DNA of 64,000 bases from assembly GCA_013285445.1 (NCBI GenBank), contig CP053448.1, positions 930,001-994,000 on the forward strand. Reading direction: 5' to 3'. Below are positions 42,985-51,361 of the stretch, piece by piece. The notes beneath the pieces were generated by a model, which worked only from the letters and a program-made list of their open reading frames with translations, ran no database searches and was not told where the DNA came from. This stretch comes from Pseudomonadota bacterium (lineage in GTDB: Bacteria > Pseudomonadota > Gammaproteobacteria > Xanthomonadales > Wenzhouxiangellaceae). The translations under genes and the position numbers were made by a program. Position 1 is the first letter of the stretch, and each line of letters starts with the position of its first letter.

Positions 42985-43637
42985 TTACCCTGGCGCTTGA
43001 TTCGGCCACCGACTTTTGCTCGGCCGCACTGCAGGTTGACAGGCAGACGCGAGTGCGGGAAGGGGCAGTGCCCCGTCGCCATGCCGCCGTCGTGGTGCCC
43101 TGGATTCGCGAGTTGCTCGCCCAGGCCGGCATCGGCTTTTCTGCCCTCGACGCTCTGGCGGTAACGCGCGGTCCCGGTGGCTTTACCAGCCTGCGTATCG
43201 GGCTGGGCGTGATGCAGGGCATCGCGCTGGCCCACGATCTGCCGATTCACCCGGTATCCACGCTGGCTGCTCTGGCCGAAGCGGCTGACCCTCACCGTCG
43301 CGCTCGCCGGTTGCTGGCCGTGCTCGATGCACGCATGGGCGAGGTCTATGCCGGCTGGTACAGGACCGATGGGCGAACTCGGCGGCTGATCGGCCGCGAA
43401 GCGGTGATTTCACCGCGCGCGCTGTCGCCGCCCGATGAAGGTCCCTGGCTGGTCGTCGGTTCGGGTCTGAAGGTCGGGCCGACAGCGATTTCTGACGCGC
43501 TTGGCGTCGGGCTGGGGGCGGTGCGACCCGAATCCCATCCACACGCACGTGCGCTGCTGGCGCTCGCCGGGGAGGTCGAGGCGGTTGATGCCGGGCATCT
43601 GCAGCCGGTGTACCTGCGTGACCGGGTAACCGGCTGA
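42981..43637 (+). CDS. tsaB: tRNA threonylcarbamoyladenosine biosynthesis protein TsaB
   Basis: 218 residues of the ASKHA-fold family. Key parts: L-A-L-D-S-A-T-D-F-C-S-A at the N-terminus, G-P-G-G-F-T-S-L-R-I-G-L (about 64-75) and a T-L-A-A-L-A-E-A helix. It is a scaffold partner of TsaD/TsaE in t6A modification of ANN-decoding tRNAs. It lies last in the PBP1B-TPR-YoaA-TsaB run and ends convergent to the tandem glycosyltransferase gene. Confidence 0.95.
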   Translation: MITLALDSATDFCSAALQVDRQTRVREGAVPRRHAAVVVPWIRELLAQAGIGFSALDALAVTRGPGGFTSLRIGLGVMQGIALAHDLPIHPVSTLAALAEAADPHRRARRLLAVLDARMGEVYAGWYRTDGRTRRLIGREAVISPRALSPPDEGPWLVVGSGLKVGPTAISDALGVGLGAVRPESHPHARALLALAGEVEAVDAGHLQPVYLRDRVTG

Positions 43638-43665
43638 GCTGACCTCGGCCCTGTTGGGGTATTGG

Positions 43666-46029
43666 CTACCGGAGCTCGGCCGGTGTTCGGGTTCGCGCCA
43701 GCTGCCTGAACAGTTTGTCGTAGCGAGCGGCAATCGCCGGCCAGCTCAGCGCGCTGGCGAAGCGGTAGGCGTTGTCGCCAAGCTCACGGCAGCGCTCCGG
43801 GTCCTCAAGCAGCCTGGCCACGGTTTCGGCAAAACTGTCCCAATCGTCACGGATGAGCAGCTCCCGGCCGTCGGTCACGGGCAGGCCCTCACATCCTTTC
43901 GAGGTGCTCACCACGGGCAGGGCGGCGCCGAAATAGTCCAGAATCTTCATGCGTGTGCCGCCGCCGGCGATCAGCGGCACGATCGCCAGATCACAGGCCT
44001 TGATCGCGCCGGCCAGTTCGGGCAGGCTGCCGGTCAGACACAGGTCGGAATGAAACAGCGCCTTTGGCGGGTGGCTGCCGATGGCCAGCACCTGCGCCTG
44101 GTGACCGAGGCGCGCCAAACGCGGCAGGATTTCCTCGACGATGATCATCAATGCCTGATGATTCGGTTCATAGGAGAACGTCCCGTGATAGACCAGGATC
44201 GGCCGGGTCGGGTCGAGCTCGAAGCCGGCCCGGACATCGATCGGTTCGGCATGCTCGAACCCAGTCAGATCCACACCGTGGGGGATGGTGATTACCCGGG
44301 TCGATTCGAGGCCGGCATCGATCAGCGTGCGACGATCCCGCTCTGACACGCAGACCACCGCGTCCATGCTGTTGGCCAGTTTCAGCTCGATGCGCCGGAA
44401 GCGCTGGTAGCACGCCTCGCCGAGATCACTGATCTGTTCGCGCAGGCGCTGATATTCGACGTTGTGCTCGACCATCACCGCGCTGCTGCCATTGAGCATT
44501 CGACACAGGCGGGCGCTGTGGGCGTACGCCGGAAACTCGGCGAGGATCTGTCCGGCGTCGATCTGTCGCCCGACCCAGGCTGCGCGCAGGGCGTAGCCCG
44601 GGTCGTACAGTGGCCAGTACAGGAAGGCGTTGCTGCTGGGCATGCCACGCAACCGGTGCAGCAAGTGGCTGACGCGGCGCGGGAGTGCCAGTAGCCGCAA
44701 CCATCGCGGCAGCGGTCGGCGAATCACCCCATCCGGAGAGACCTCCAGATAGTGGTCACGCTCGGCCGTCACGATGGCAACCGGTCGACCCTGCCGGGCC
44801 AGGCCGCGTGCGGTTTCGATGATCTTGACGGCGGCGCCGTGATCGGTCGGGAACAGATCGGCGCGTGAAATGACCACGACACCGTTGCCGTTCAGCCGAC
44901 GCCTGAACGGGGCCAGCACGATGCGGCCGACCCGTCCCAGTGCATTGCGGCGCCGCGGCAGGGCCGAGGCCGTCGGTGCAGGGTCGGGCTTGCGCGGGAC
45001 TGTTTGCCGAATGCGCCGCCGCGGATGCTCCAGCCAATCAAGCAGGGGCTTGGCGCTGGCCCGCGGGTCCAGTGCCTCGCGCGCCAGGCGCCAGGCACCA
45101 GTGGCCTTCTGGCGCCACACCTGCGGGGATTCGACTGCCTGGCTTAGGGCTGCCCGGGCAGCCGTAGGCGACGCCACCACCCAGCCAGCGTCATAGCGGC
45201 GGACAAGATCGGCCAGCGGCAGAAAGTCGTTGAGAATCAGCGGCAGGCCGGCACCGAGAAACGCCGTCGACCGAAAGGACTGGCTGAGCTCGCGTTCGAG
45301 GTTGGCCTCGGCCAGCTCGATGCCGACATGCGCGCGAGTGGCCAGATACGTTTGCCACTGAGCCCAGGGCATCAGCGGTTGCGCGTGAACGCCTGGATGA
45401 TCGATGCCTGAAGGCCCGATACAGTGCAGTTCCATCCGGCCGCCGAGCCCGCAATCGAGCAGCGTGCGCAGCCAACGCTGGCTGTTGCGCCACGGCCAAT
45501 CCCTGCCGCCGGTCGCAAGGACCAGCGGTAGCTGGTGATCCTCCCGCGGCGCAGGCGAGGGCGTGGCAGCCAGCGACACGACAGCAACCGGCACCTGTGA
45601 ACGCAGATCGTCGCCGTTGGCGAGCATCCATCCGGCAATCATCAAGCGCTGGCGCGAGTTGCCCACCATGATCAGATCCGCGCGCTGCAGGGCCTTGCCG
45701 TAACGCTGGATGAACGATTCCGTGCCGCAAGGTTCGGCAAAGTGGTCCTCCAGCGGGCGCGGTGCGACGCAATCGACGGCGATCGGGTAGTCGAGGTTCT
45801 CAGGCAGCAGTTCAAGCAGGCGCCAGTAGCCAAGCAGGAGGGCATCGGGCCGGCAGTCATCAATCGCAGCGGCCAGTGTTTCGGTGGTCCAGTCCGCGTT
45901 CCAGCGCCGGATGACCTGCATGCCGTGGCCGGTGATCGTCTGCTCCAGGGTCATGTCGCGGACCTGGTTCCCGGTCGCGATCTGCGCCGCGTCAAGAGGC
46001 GCTTCTTCGGTCAGATAGGCAACGCGCAC
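43666..46029 (-). CDS. Tandem two-domain GT-B glycosyltransferase, coupled to EI
   Basis: 787 residues if translation starts at GTG 46029, which lies 1 base past the ptsI stop. The N-terminal half (to about 350) is a degenerate GT-B (I-T-G-H-G-M-Q-V, G-I-E-L-A-E-A-N). A basic Pro/Arg linker leads to a full GT4 domain (V-V-V-I-S-R-A-D-L-F-P-T-D-H-G, then H-G-V-D-L, Y-H-G-T-F-S-Y-E-P-N-H and the E-x7-E-like region G-C-E-G-L-P-V). It would transfer sugars in the cytosol to a polysaccharide or lipid carrier. Being translated after EI is unusual and suggests a shared transcript. Confidence 0.85.
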   Translation of the reverse strand: MRVAYLTEEAPLDAAQIATGNQVRDMTLEQTITGHGMQVIRRWNADWTTETLAAAIDDCRPDALLLGYWRLLELLPENLDYPIAVDCVAPRPLEDHFAEPCGTESFIQRYGKALQRADLIMVGNSRQRLMIAGWMLANGDDLRSQVPVAVVSLAATPSPAPREDHQLPLVLATGGRDWPWRNSQRWLRTLLDCGLGGRMELHCIGPSGIDHPGVHAQPLMPWAQWQTYLATRAHVGIELAEANLERELSQSFRSTAFLGAGLPLILNDFLPLADLVRRYDAGWVVASPTAARAALSQAVESPQVWRQKATGAWRLAREALDPRASAKPLLDWLEHPRRRIRQTVPRKPDPAPTASALPRRRNALGRVGRIVLAPFRRRLNGNGVVVISRADLFPTDHGAAVKIIETARGLARQGRPVAIVTAERDHYLEVSPDGVIRRPLPRWLRLLALPRRVSHLLHRLRGMPSSNAFLYWPLYDPGYALRAAWVGRQIDAGQILAEFPAYAHSARLCRMLNGSSAVMVEHNVEYQRLREQISDLGEACYQRFRRIELKLANSMDAVVCVSERDRRTLIDAGLESTRVITIPHGVDLTGFEHAEPIDVRAGFELDPTRPILVYHGTFSYEPNHQALMIIVEEILPRLARLGHQAQVLAIGSHPPKALFHSDLCLTGSLPELAGAIKACDLAIVPLIAGGGTRMKILDYFGAALPVVSTSKGCEGLPVTDGRELLIRDDWDSFAETVARLLEDPERCRELGDNAYRFASALSWPAIAARYDKLFRQLARTRTPAELR

Positions 46030-46030
46030 G

Positions 46031-47776
46031 TCAGGATTTGCCCCCGTGCTCGGCCAGTTCCTCGAGCAGGCGGTGCGAGCGGCGCCAGGCCGCATCGGCA
46101 CGAAAGCGGGTGACGATGTCCCGGCAGGCCCTTGAGTCCGCTTCGATCAGGCTTTTCTTGACCGCGGCCACACGTGCCGGTGGCATGCTGAACTGACGCA
46201 GACCCAGGCCAAGCAGCAGGCGGGCGGCGCGCTCGTCTCCGGCCAGCTCGCCACAGACCGTCACCGGACGTTCATGCCGCCGTCCGGCCGCGGTGATGCG
46301 CTCGAGCAATTCGATGACGCCTGGCTGGGTCGGGTCGTAGAGATGGCTGACCAGTTCATCCTGGCGGTCTATTGCAAGCACGTACTGGATCAGGTCATTG
46401 GTGCCGATCGACAGAAAATCGAGTTCCGCGGCCATTTCCTCGGCGTTCAGCGCCGCTGCTGGTGTTTCGATCATGCCGCCGATCGGCAGGTCAGGGTCCA
46501 GATTGAGGCCCTCGTTGCGCAGCGACTCACGGCACTGAGCGATCAGCTGCCGGGCCTGGGCCACCTCATCGACGCTGGTCAGCATGGGCAGCAGAATGCG
46601 CACGGGTCCTTCGGTCGAGGCGCGCAGGATCGCGCGCAGTTGCTGGCAGAACAGGTCGGTCACCGACAGTGAAAGGCGCAGTCCGCGCAGACCGAGCGCC
46701 GGATTCGGACCGCGTGTCAGTGCCAGCGCTGATGGCAGTTTGTCACCGCCGGCATCAAGCGTCCGGATGGTGACCGGCCGCCCGTCGAGTATCTGCACTG
46801 CCTTGCGATAGGCGCGGAACTGGGCCTGCTCGTCAGGCATCTGCTCGTCGAGAAACAGGTACTCGGTGCGCATGAGTCCGATGCCCGACACGCCGGCGTC
46901 GACGCAGCGCTCGAACTCGATCGGCAGCTCGGCGTTGCCCAGTATCTCGAACTTCTGTTTGTCGATCGTCCTGCAAGGCCGCGACAGGTATTGGCGCAGC
47001 TCGACGCGGTGGCGCTGGCTGGCGGCCTGTTTCTCGGCGTAGTGGCGCTCCAGGCTGTCATCCGGGTTGACGAGCACGGCGCCGTAGTGGCCGTCGAGCA
47101 CCACCGATTCGCCTTCCTCAAGCAGTTCGATGGCATGATGGACGCCGACGACCATGGGTATTTCCAGGCTGCGCGCGAGAATCGCGACATGCGACCAGGG
47201 CCCGCCGTGTTCGGTGATCAGGCCGGCCACCCGGCGCTGGCTGAGAATGGTCAGGTCGGCCGGGCTGAGTTCCACCGCCACCAGCACGGTGTCCTCGAGC
47301 CGATGCGGAATCTGGCTGCCCAAAACGGCGGCAGGCTGGTCTGCCAGCTCGCGCTGGATCAGCTGAACGACCTGCTCCAGATCCTCGCGCCGCTGCGCCA
47401 GGTAGTCGTCATCGAGTCTTCGGAACGCGTCTTGCAGCTGTTCGCTTTGCTGGGCCAGCGCCCATTCGGCGTTGATGCGATCCTGTTCGATCCGTTCGCA
47501 GCTGGCCTCAATCAACATCGGGTCACGCAAGATCAGTCGATGGGCCTGGAGCAGCTCGCGCGCGGTTTCGTTGCCGCTTTCCCCAATGCGCTCGCTGACG
47601 CTGGTCAGGAAGCGCTGACCGCGGCTGGCGGCTCGCCGAAGACGCTCGGTTTCGCCCTCAACAGCATCGGCGTTCAGATAGTACTCGGGCAGCGACAACT
47701 CGCCTGGCGTCAGCCGGTGGACCTTGCCCAGCGCGATGCCGCTGGTCACGCCGATTCCGGTCAGTGCCAGGCTCAT
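46031..47776 (-). CDS. ptsI: Phosphoenolpyruvate-protein phosphotransferase (PTS enzyme I)
   Basis: 581 residues, no GAF domain. N-terminal PTS EI fold, then the active His in G-G-P-W-S-H196-V-A-I-L-A-R (usual G-G-x-T-S-H, with T replaced by W), then the PEP-binding barrel with L-M-R-T-E-Y-L-F and G-T-N-D-L-I-Q-Y. It takes phosphate from PEP and passes it to HPr. The absence of sugar-specific EIIBC genes and the presence of EIIA-Man, HPr, HprK and EIIA-Ntr indicate a regulatory PTS. It overlaps the HPr stop by 4 bases. Confidence 0.94.
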   Translation of the reverse strand: MSLALTGIGVTSGIALGKVHRLTPGELSLPEYYLNADAVEGETERLRRAASRGQRFLTSVSERIGESGNETARELLQAHRLILRDPMLIEASCERIEQDRINAEWALAQQSEQLQDAFRRLDDDYLAQRREDLEQVVQLIQRELADQPAAVLGSQIPHRLEDTVLVAVELSPADLTILSQRRVAGLITEHGGPWSHVAILARSLEIPMVVGVHHAIELLEEGESVVLDGHYGAVLVNPDDSLERHYAEKQAASQRHRVELRQYLSRPCRTIDKQKFEILGNAELPIEFERCVDAGVSGIGLMRTEYLFLDEQMPDEQAQFRAYRKAVQILDGRPVTIRTLDAGGDKLPSALALTRGPNPALGLRGLRLSLSVTDLFCQQLRAILRASTEGPVRILLPMLTSVDEVAQARQLIAQCRESLRNEGLNLDPDLPIGGMIETPAAALNAEEMAAELDFLSIGTNDLIQYVLAIDRQDELVSHLYDPTQPGVIELLERITAAGRRHERPVTVCGELAGDERAARLLLGLGLRQFSMPPARVAAVKKSLIEADSRACRDIVTRFRADAAWRRSHRLLEELAEHGGKS

Positions 47777-48042
47777 TCGTCTTCTCCGAAGCGTTCGGCG
47801 ACCAGGCGGGCGATGGCGTTTGCCGCCTCGGTCTCGTCAGGTCCGCTGGCCTCGAGCGTCAGGTCGCTGCCGCAGGGGGCGGCCAGCAGCAGCACGCCCA
47901 TGATCGACTTGGCGTTGACCCGCCGGCCCTTGTGTTCCAGCCACAGCTGGCTGCGGTACGCTGAGGCCGCCTGCACCAGCTTGCTGGCGGCGCGCGCGTG
48001 CAGGCCCAGCCGATTGATCAGCTTGAGCGGCACGCGCGTCAC
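47773..48042 (-). CDS. ptsH: HPr-family phosphocarrier
   Basis: 89 residues. His15 in G-L-H-A-R-A-A is phosphorylated by EI, and Ser46 in K-S-I-M-G-V is the target of HPr kinase, whose gene is three places away. It relays phosphate to EIIA proteins or controls partner enzymes. Overlaps: 4 bases with the EIIA gene ahead and 4 bases with ptsI behind. Confidence 0.95.
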   Translation of the reverse strand: MTRVPLKLINRLGLHARAASKLVQAASAYRSQLWLEHKGRRVNAKSIMGVLLLAAPCGSDLTLEASGPDETEAANAIARLVAERFGEDE

Positions 48043-48416
48043 GAGACCGTGATGCCCTGGTGCCCGCCAGTGCTGACCAGCTCTGCCAGAGCATCGGGAG
48101 CGCGGGCTGCATGATTGACGGCCTTGAGCAGCATGGGCAGGTTCAGCCCGGATACGACGCGGGTACGGGTGTCGCTGGCGGCTTCAACCGCCAGGTTGTG
48201 CGGCGTGGCACCCGGCAGATCGGTGATGACCAGTGCACCGTCGCTGTCGGCCCCCAGGGCAATCGCGGTGCGCACCTGGTCCAGCGCCTGCCCGATATTG
48301 GCCCGGTAACTGATCGCGACGCTGGTCAGGGTCAGAGGCCGGCCGAGTATATGTTCAGCCTCGCGCCGGACGGCCTCGCCGAGTCCATCGTGGGTGACCA
48401 GAATCAGACCGGTCAC
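48039..48416 (-). CDS. PTS EIIA, mannose/fructose (EIIA-Man) type
   Basis: 125 residues. Starts at GTG 48416, giving M-T-G-L-I-L-V-T-H-D-G with the phosphorylated His at 9. Short alpha/beta fold with T-D-L-P-G-A-T-P-H-N and V-V-S-G-L-N-L-P-M-L typical of EIIA-Man. No partner EIIB/C/D genes follow, so it probably has a regulatory role. Start GTGA overlaps the rapZ stop. Confidence 0.9.
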   Translation of the reverse strand: MTGLILVTHDGLGEAVRREAEHILGRPLTLTSVAISYRANIGQALDQVRTAIALGADSDGALVITDLPGATPHNLAVEAASDTRTRVVSGLNLPMLLKAVNHAARAPDALAELVSTGGHQGITVS

Positions 48417-49285
48417 TGTTCGAGCTCGCGGTGGCTGGTCAAGACCCGCAGGCCATCCGCGCGCAGGGCCCGTGCCATCCGGTCGACCACGTAGACCGAG
48501 CGATGCTGGCCCCCGGTGCAGCCGAAAGCTACGGTCACCAGGCTGCGCTGGTCTTCGGCCAGCGCCGGCAGCCACCGACGCACAAAAGTCAGCACGTCAG
48601 TGCAGAATGCCCCGACAATCTCGTGTGATTCCAGGTAAGTCCGGACTTGTGGTTCGATGCCGGTATGGGCGCGCAGCCCGGGTTGCCAGTGCGGGTTGGG
48701 CAGACAGCGGGTGTCGAACACGAGGTCAACGTCTCCGGGTACGCCGTGCTTGTATCCGAAGGATTCCAGTACAACCGACTGAGCCGACTGGTTTTCGGCC
48801 ACGCCGATGGCGCGCCAGACTTGACGGCGCAGCTGATGAATATTGCAGTCGGATGTGTCGATGGTCCAGTCGGCGCGTGCGCGTATGGGGTCGAGCAACT
48901 GGCGCTCGGCCTCGATGGCCGCCTCCAGACCGCCCAGGTCGCTCAGGGGATGACGACGGCGTGTTTCGCTGAACCGACGCAGCAGTACGCGCGTGTCGGT
49001 ATCCAGGAACAGGAGCTGGAAGGCCGGATCGCCGGGCAGTGACTCCAGCAGCCCGGGGAGCCGGGACAGGCCCTCCGGGCCGCTGCGAGCATCGACGCCA
49101 ATGGCCACCCGTGGATAGCGCTCAGGCCGACCCCGCACTTCCCTGGCCAGGTCGGGCAGAAGGCCACCTGGCAGGTTGTCGACACAGTAATAGCCGAGAT
49201 CCTCCAGGGCATGCAGGGCGACGGTCTTGCCGCTGCCCGACAACCCGCTGACGATGACCAGAGAGACCGGCGGGGCGTTGTTCAT
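48413..49285 (-). CDS. rapZ: RNase adapter protein RapZ
   Basis: 290 residues. N-terminal P-loop G-L-S-G-S-G-K-T (14-21), Walker B-like region, and the C-terminal domain with F-G-C-T-G-G-Q-H-R-S-V-Y (conserved RapZ signature, with Cys and His). In E. coli it guides RNase E to the GlmZ small RNA to adjust glucosamine-6-phosphate synthesis. It overlaps hprK by 4 bases at its start. Its place near PTS genes is typical. Confidence 0.96.
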   Translation of the reverse strand: MNNAPPVSLVIVSGLSGSGKTVALHALEDLGYYCVDNLPGGLLPDLAREVRGRPERYPRVAIGVDARSGPEGLSRLPGLLESLPGDPAFQLLFLDTDTRVLLRRFSETRRRHPLSDLGGLEAAIEAERQLLDPIRARADWTIDTSDCNIHQLRRQVWRAIGVAENQSAQSVVLESFGYKHGVPGDVDLVFDTRCLPNPHWQPGLRAHTGIEPQVRTYLESHEIVGAFCTDVLTFVRRWLPALAEDQRSLVTVAFGCTGGQHRSVYVVDRMARALRADGLRVLTSHRELEQ

Positions 49286-50226
49286 GACTTGTCCGACAGC
49301 AGCCGGCCGTGACGTTCGACGAACTCGGCGGCCGCATCGAAGCCTTTCATGCGCAGCATGAAGTCACGAACCGCTGCCTCGGCGATCACGGCCATGTTGC
49401 GTCCGGCCAGAACCGGGAGGTTGATCTGCGGGATCTTCAGATCGAGCACCTGGCGCTGGCTGTCGTCGCCGTGCAGCCGGTCGCCGTCCTCGTCGCCGGG
49501 TCGCGGCAAGTGCAGGTGAATGATCAGGCGCAGATACTTGCTCGCCTTGATCGCGGCATCGCCGAACATGCGGCGGATGTTGAGAATGCCCAGTCCGCGA
49601 ACCTCCAGACATTCCTTGAGCACCGGCGGGCAGGAGCCTTCGACGATGTCGGGCGTGAGCTGCGTGAACTCGGGCGCATCGTCTGCGATCAGCCGGTGAC
49701 CACGGGTCAGCAACTCGAGCGCCAGCTCGCTCTTCCCGGTGCCGGCTTCACCGGTGATCAGGACGCCAATCGTGAAGATCTCCATGAACACGCCATGCAG
49801 TGTTTCGCGGCGCGCCAGCCGCCGGGAGACTTGGTACTCGAGAAAACTGACCAGCTCCCAGTCGGGCTGGGTCGAGGTCAGCAGCGGCGTGCCGGTTTCG
49901 GCCGCCTGCTTGAGCAGATCATCGGCCACTTCCAGTCCGTTGGCCACGATGATGGCCGCTGGCCTGGCGTCCATGATTCGCGCCAGGGACTCCCAGCGGG
50001 TGCGCGAGTCCAGGCTCTCCAACCAGTCGTATTCCTCGCGCCCGATGACCTGGATTCGGGTTGAATGAATCAGATTGAGAAACCCGACCAGTGAGGGGCG
50101 CGACCGGAAGCCGGTCGCTACCAGCTCACGCCGGTCCGCTTCGGACTTGCCGTTGATCCAGCGCAGCTCTAGGCGGTCGGAAAACTGCTCATAGAGCTCG
50201 GCCGGCGTCACGCGGGCGGGCGTCAT
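49282..50226 (-). CDS. hprK: HPr kinase/phosphorylase
   Basis: 314 residues. P-loop G-E-A-G-T-G-K-S (159-166), preceded by H144-G, the catalytic His region, and followed by L-E-V-R-G-L-G-I-L-N-I, the HprK signature. It phosphorylates or dephosphorylates Ser46 of HPr. ATG 50226 overlaps the ptsN stop by 4 bases. Confidence 0.95.
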   Translation of the reverse strand: MTPARVTPAELYEQFSDRLELRWINGKSEADRRELVATGFRSRPSLVGFLNLIHSTRIQVIGREEYDWLESLDSRTRWESLARIMDARPAAIIVANGLEVADDLLKQAAETGTPLLTSTQPDWELVSFLEYQVSRRLARRETLHGVFMEIFTIGVLITGEAGTGKSELALELLTRGHRLIADDAPEFTQLTPDIVEGSCPPVLKECLEVRGLGILNIRRMFGDAAIKASKYLRLIIHLHLPRPGDEDGDRLHGDDSQRQVLDLKIPQINLPVLAGRNMAVIAEAAVRDFMLRMKGFDAAAEFVERHGRLLSDKS

Positions 50227-50693
50227 GTTTCGTTGGCATCCGCGGCGTCGAGGGAGAGGATGCGCAGCAACTGCTCGGGCTGATCGGCCTCGCGCAGCCG
50301 ACGGCGCTGATCCTCGCAACCGAGGCGCTCGGCGATTTCGGCCAACAGCTGCAAGTGGGCGTCGGTGCACTGGCTGGGCACGGCCAGCGCAAAGAACAGA
50401 TCCACGTTCTTCTGGTCCGGGGCGTCGAAGTCGATGGCCCGCTTCAGGCGGATCAGTGCCGCGGCAACCGATTCCTGGCCCGCCACCCGGCCATGCGGTA
50501 TGGCGACGCCATGCCCCAGGCCGGTCGACCCCAGCCGCTCGCGCTGGCACAGACTGTCAAAGATCTCCCGGGCGTCGGCGCTGGCGCTCGTCGCGGCCAG
50601 CATCTCAGCGGCCTTTTCAAGCAGAGACTTCTTGCTCGACACCGAAACGTCCACGGCAATCCGGTCAGACGCGAGGACATCAGCGAGTTGCAT
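50223..50693 (-). CDS. ptsN: Nitrogen-regulatory PTS EIIA (PtsN)
   Basis: 156 residues. Typical G-L-G-H-G-V-A-I-P-H67-G-R with the phosphorylated His67. In other bacteria unphosphorylated PtsN binds potassium and phosphate regulators; the target here is not known. 33 bases separate it from hpf. Confidence 0.95.
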   Translation of the reverse strand: MQLADVLASDRIAVDVSVSSKKSLLEKAAEMLAATSASADAREIFDSLCQRERLGSTGLGHGVAIPHGRVAGQESVAAALIRLKRAIDFDAPDQKNVDLFFALAVPSQCTDAHLQLLAEIAERLGCEDQRRRLREADQPEQLLRILSLDAADANET

Positions 50694-50726
50694 GGCAGAA
50701 CCCCGTTGGCGCTGGAAACGTGCAGA

Positions 50727-51050
50727 CTAGCCGAGCTGGGCCGATCCGGCGTGGCGGTGATGATCAGTCACCTTTCCCTTGTGGCGACGGACCTGGCGGT
50801 CGAGTTTGTCGATCAGGGCATCAATCGCCGCGTACATGTCGTCGGCGACTGCATCGGCGTGGATCGGGTTGGTTCGCCCACCGACGTGAATCGTGCCTTC
50901 GGCGGTATGCTCGAGCTTTTCGAGATGCAAGACGAAGTGGGCCGCGATCAGATGGTCGAAATGACGCTCGAGCCGGTCGGTCTTCTCGGCCACATAGGCG
51001 CGCAGTGCCTGGGTGATCTCAATGTTTTGTCCGGTGATTTCGAGCTGCAT
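50727..51050 (-). CDS. hpf: Ribosome hibernation promoting factor
   Basis: 107 residues (short form), start ATG 51050 with AGGAG at 7 bases. Starts M-Q-L-E-I-T-G-Q-N-I-E-I-T and contains the RMF/HPF RNA-binding fold (R-H-F-D-H-L). It binds the ribosome decoding centre in stationary phase. The 311-base gap to rpoN suggests its own promoter. Confidence 0.95.
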   Translation of the reverse strand: MQLEITGQNIEITQALRAYVAEKTDRLERHFDHLIAAHFVLHLEKLEHTAEGTIHVGGRTNPIHADAVADDMYAAIDALIDKLDRQVRRHKGKVTDHHRHAGSAQLG

Positions 51051-51361
51051 CATATTGCTCCTGTTTGCACGGGCTTTCAGGGAACGACTGATCAATTATG
51101 GCACGGCCGGCGGGTCGCGGAACATCTTGCGGGGCGGCAACAGTGGGTATGCTCGATGTGTTGTGCCGGCCCGCCCGGGCCGCGGCCTTGACCGGTTGTC
51201 GGAACGCGCCGCCGTTGTGTGAGAAAGCGCAGCAGATGAATCGGCACTTGTCGCAGATGTTCAGGCTTCATTGGCCTTGGCGAGGCCCGCTCCGGCCTGG
51301 CCAGAACTGATCAGGGTATATCCCATCTTATACCAATGCAGCCAGCGCGTGCGGTTGGTCG
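51051..51361. other. Intergenic region between hpf and rpoN
   Basis: 311 bases without a gene. It likely holds a promoter for hpf-ptsN-hprK. A weak CATAAT -10-like element can be read on the minus strand near 51097-51102, but no convincing -35 is paired with it. Confidence 0.4.
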
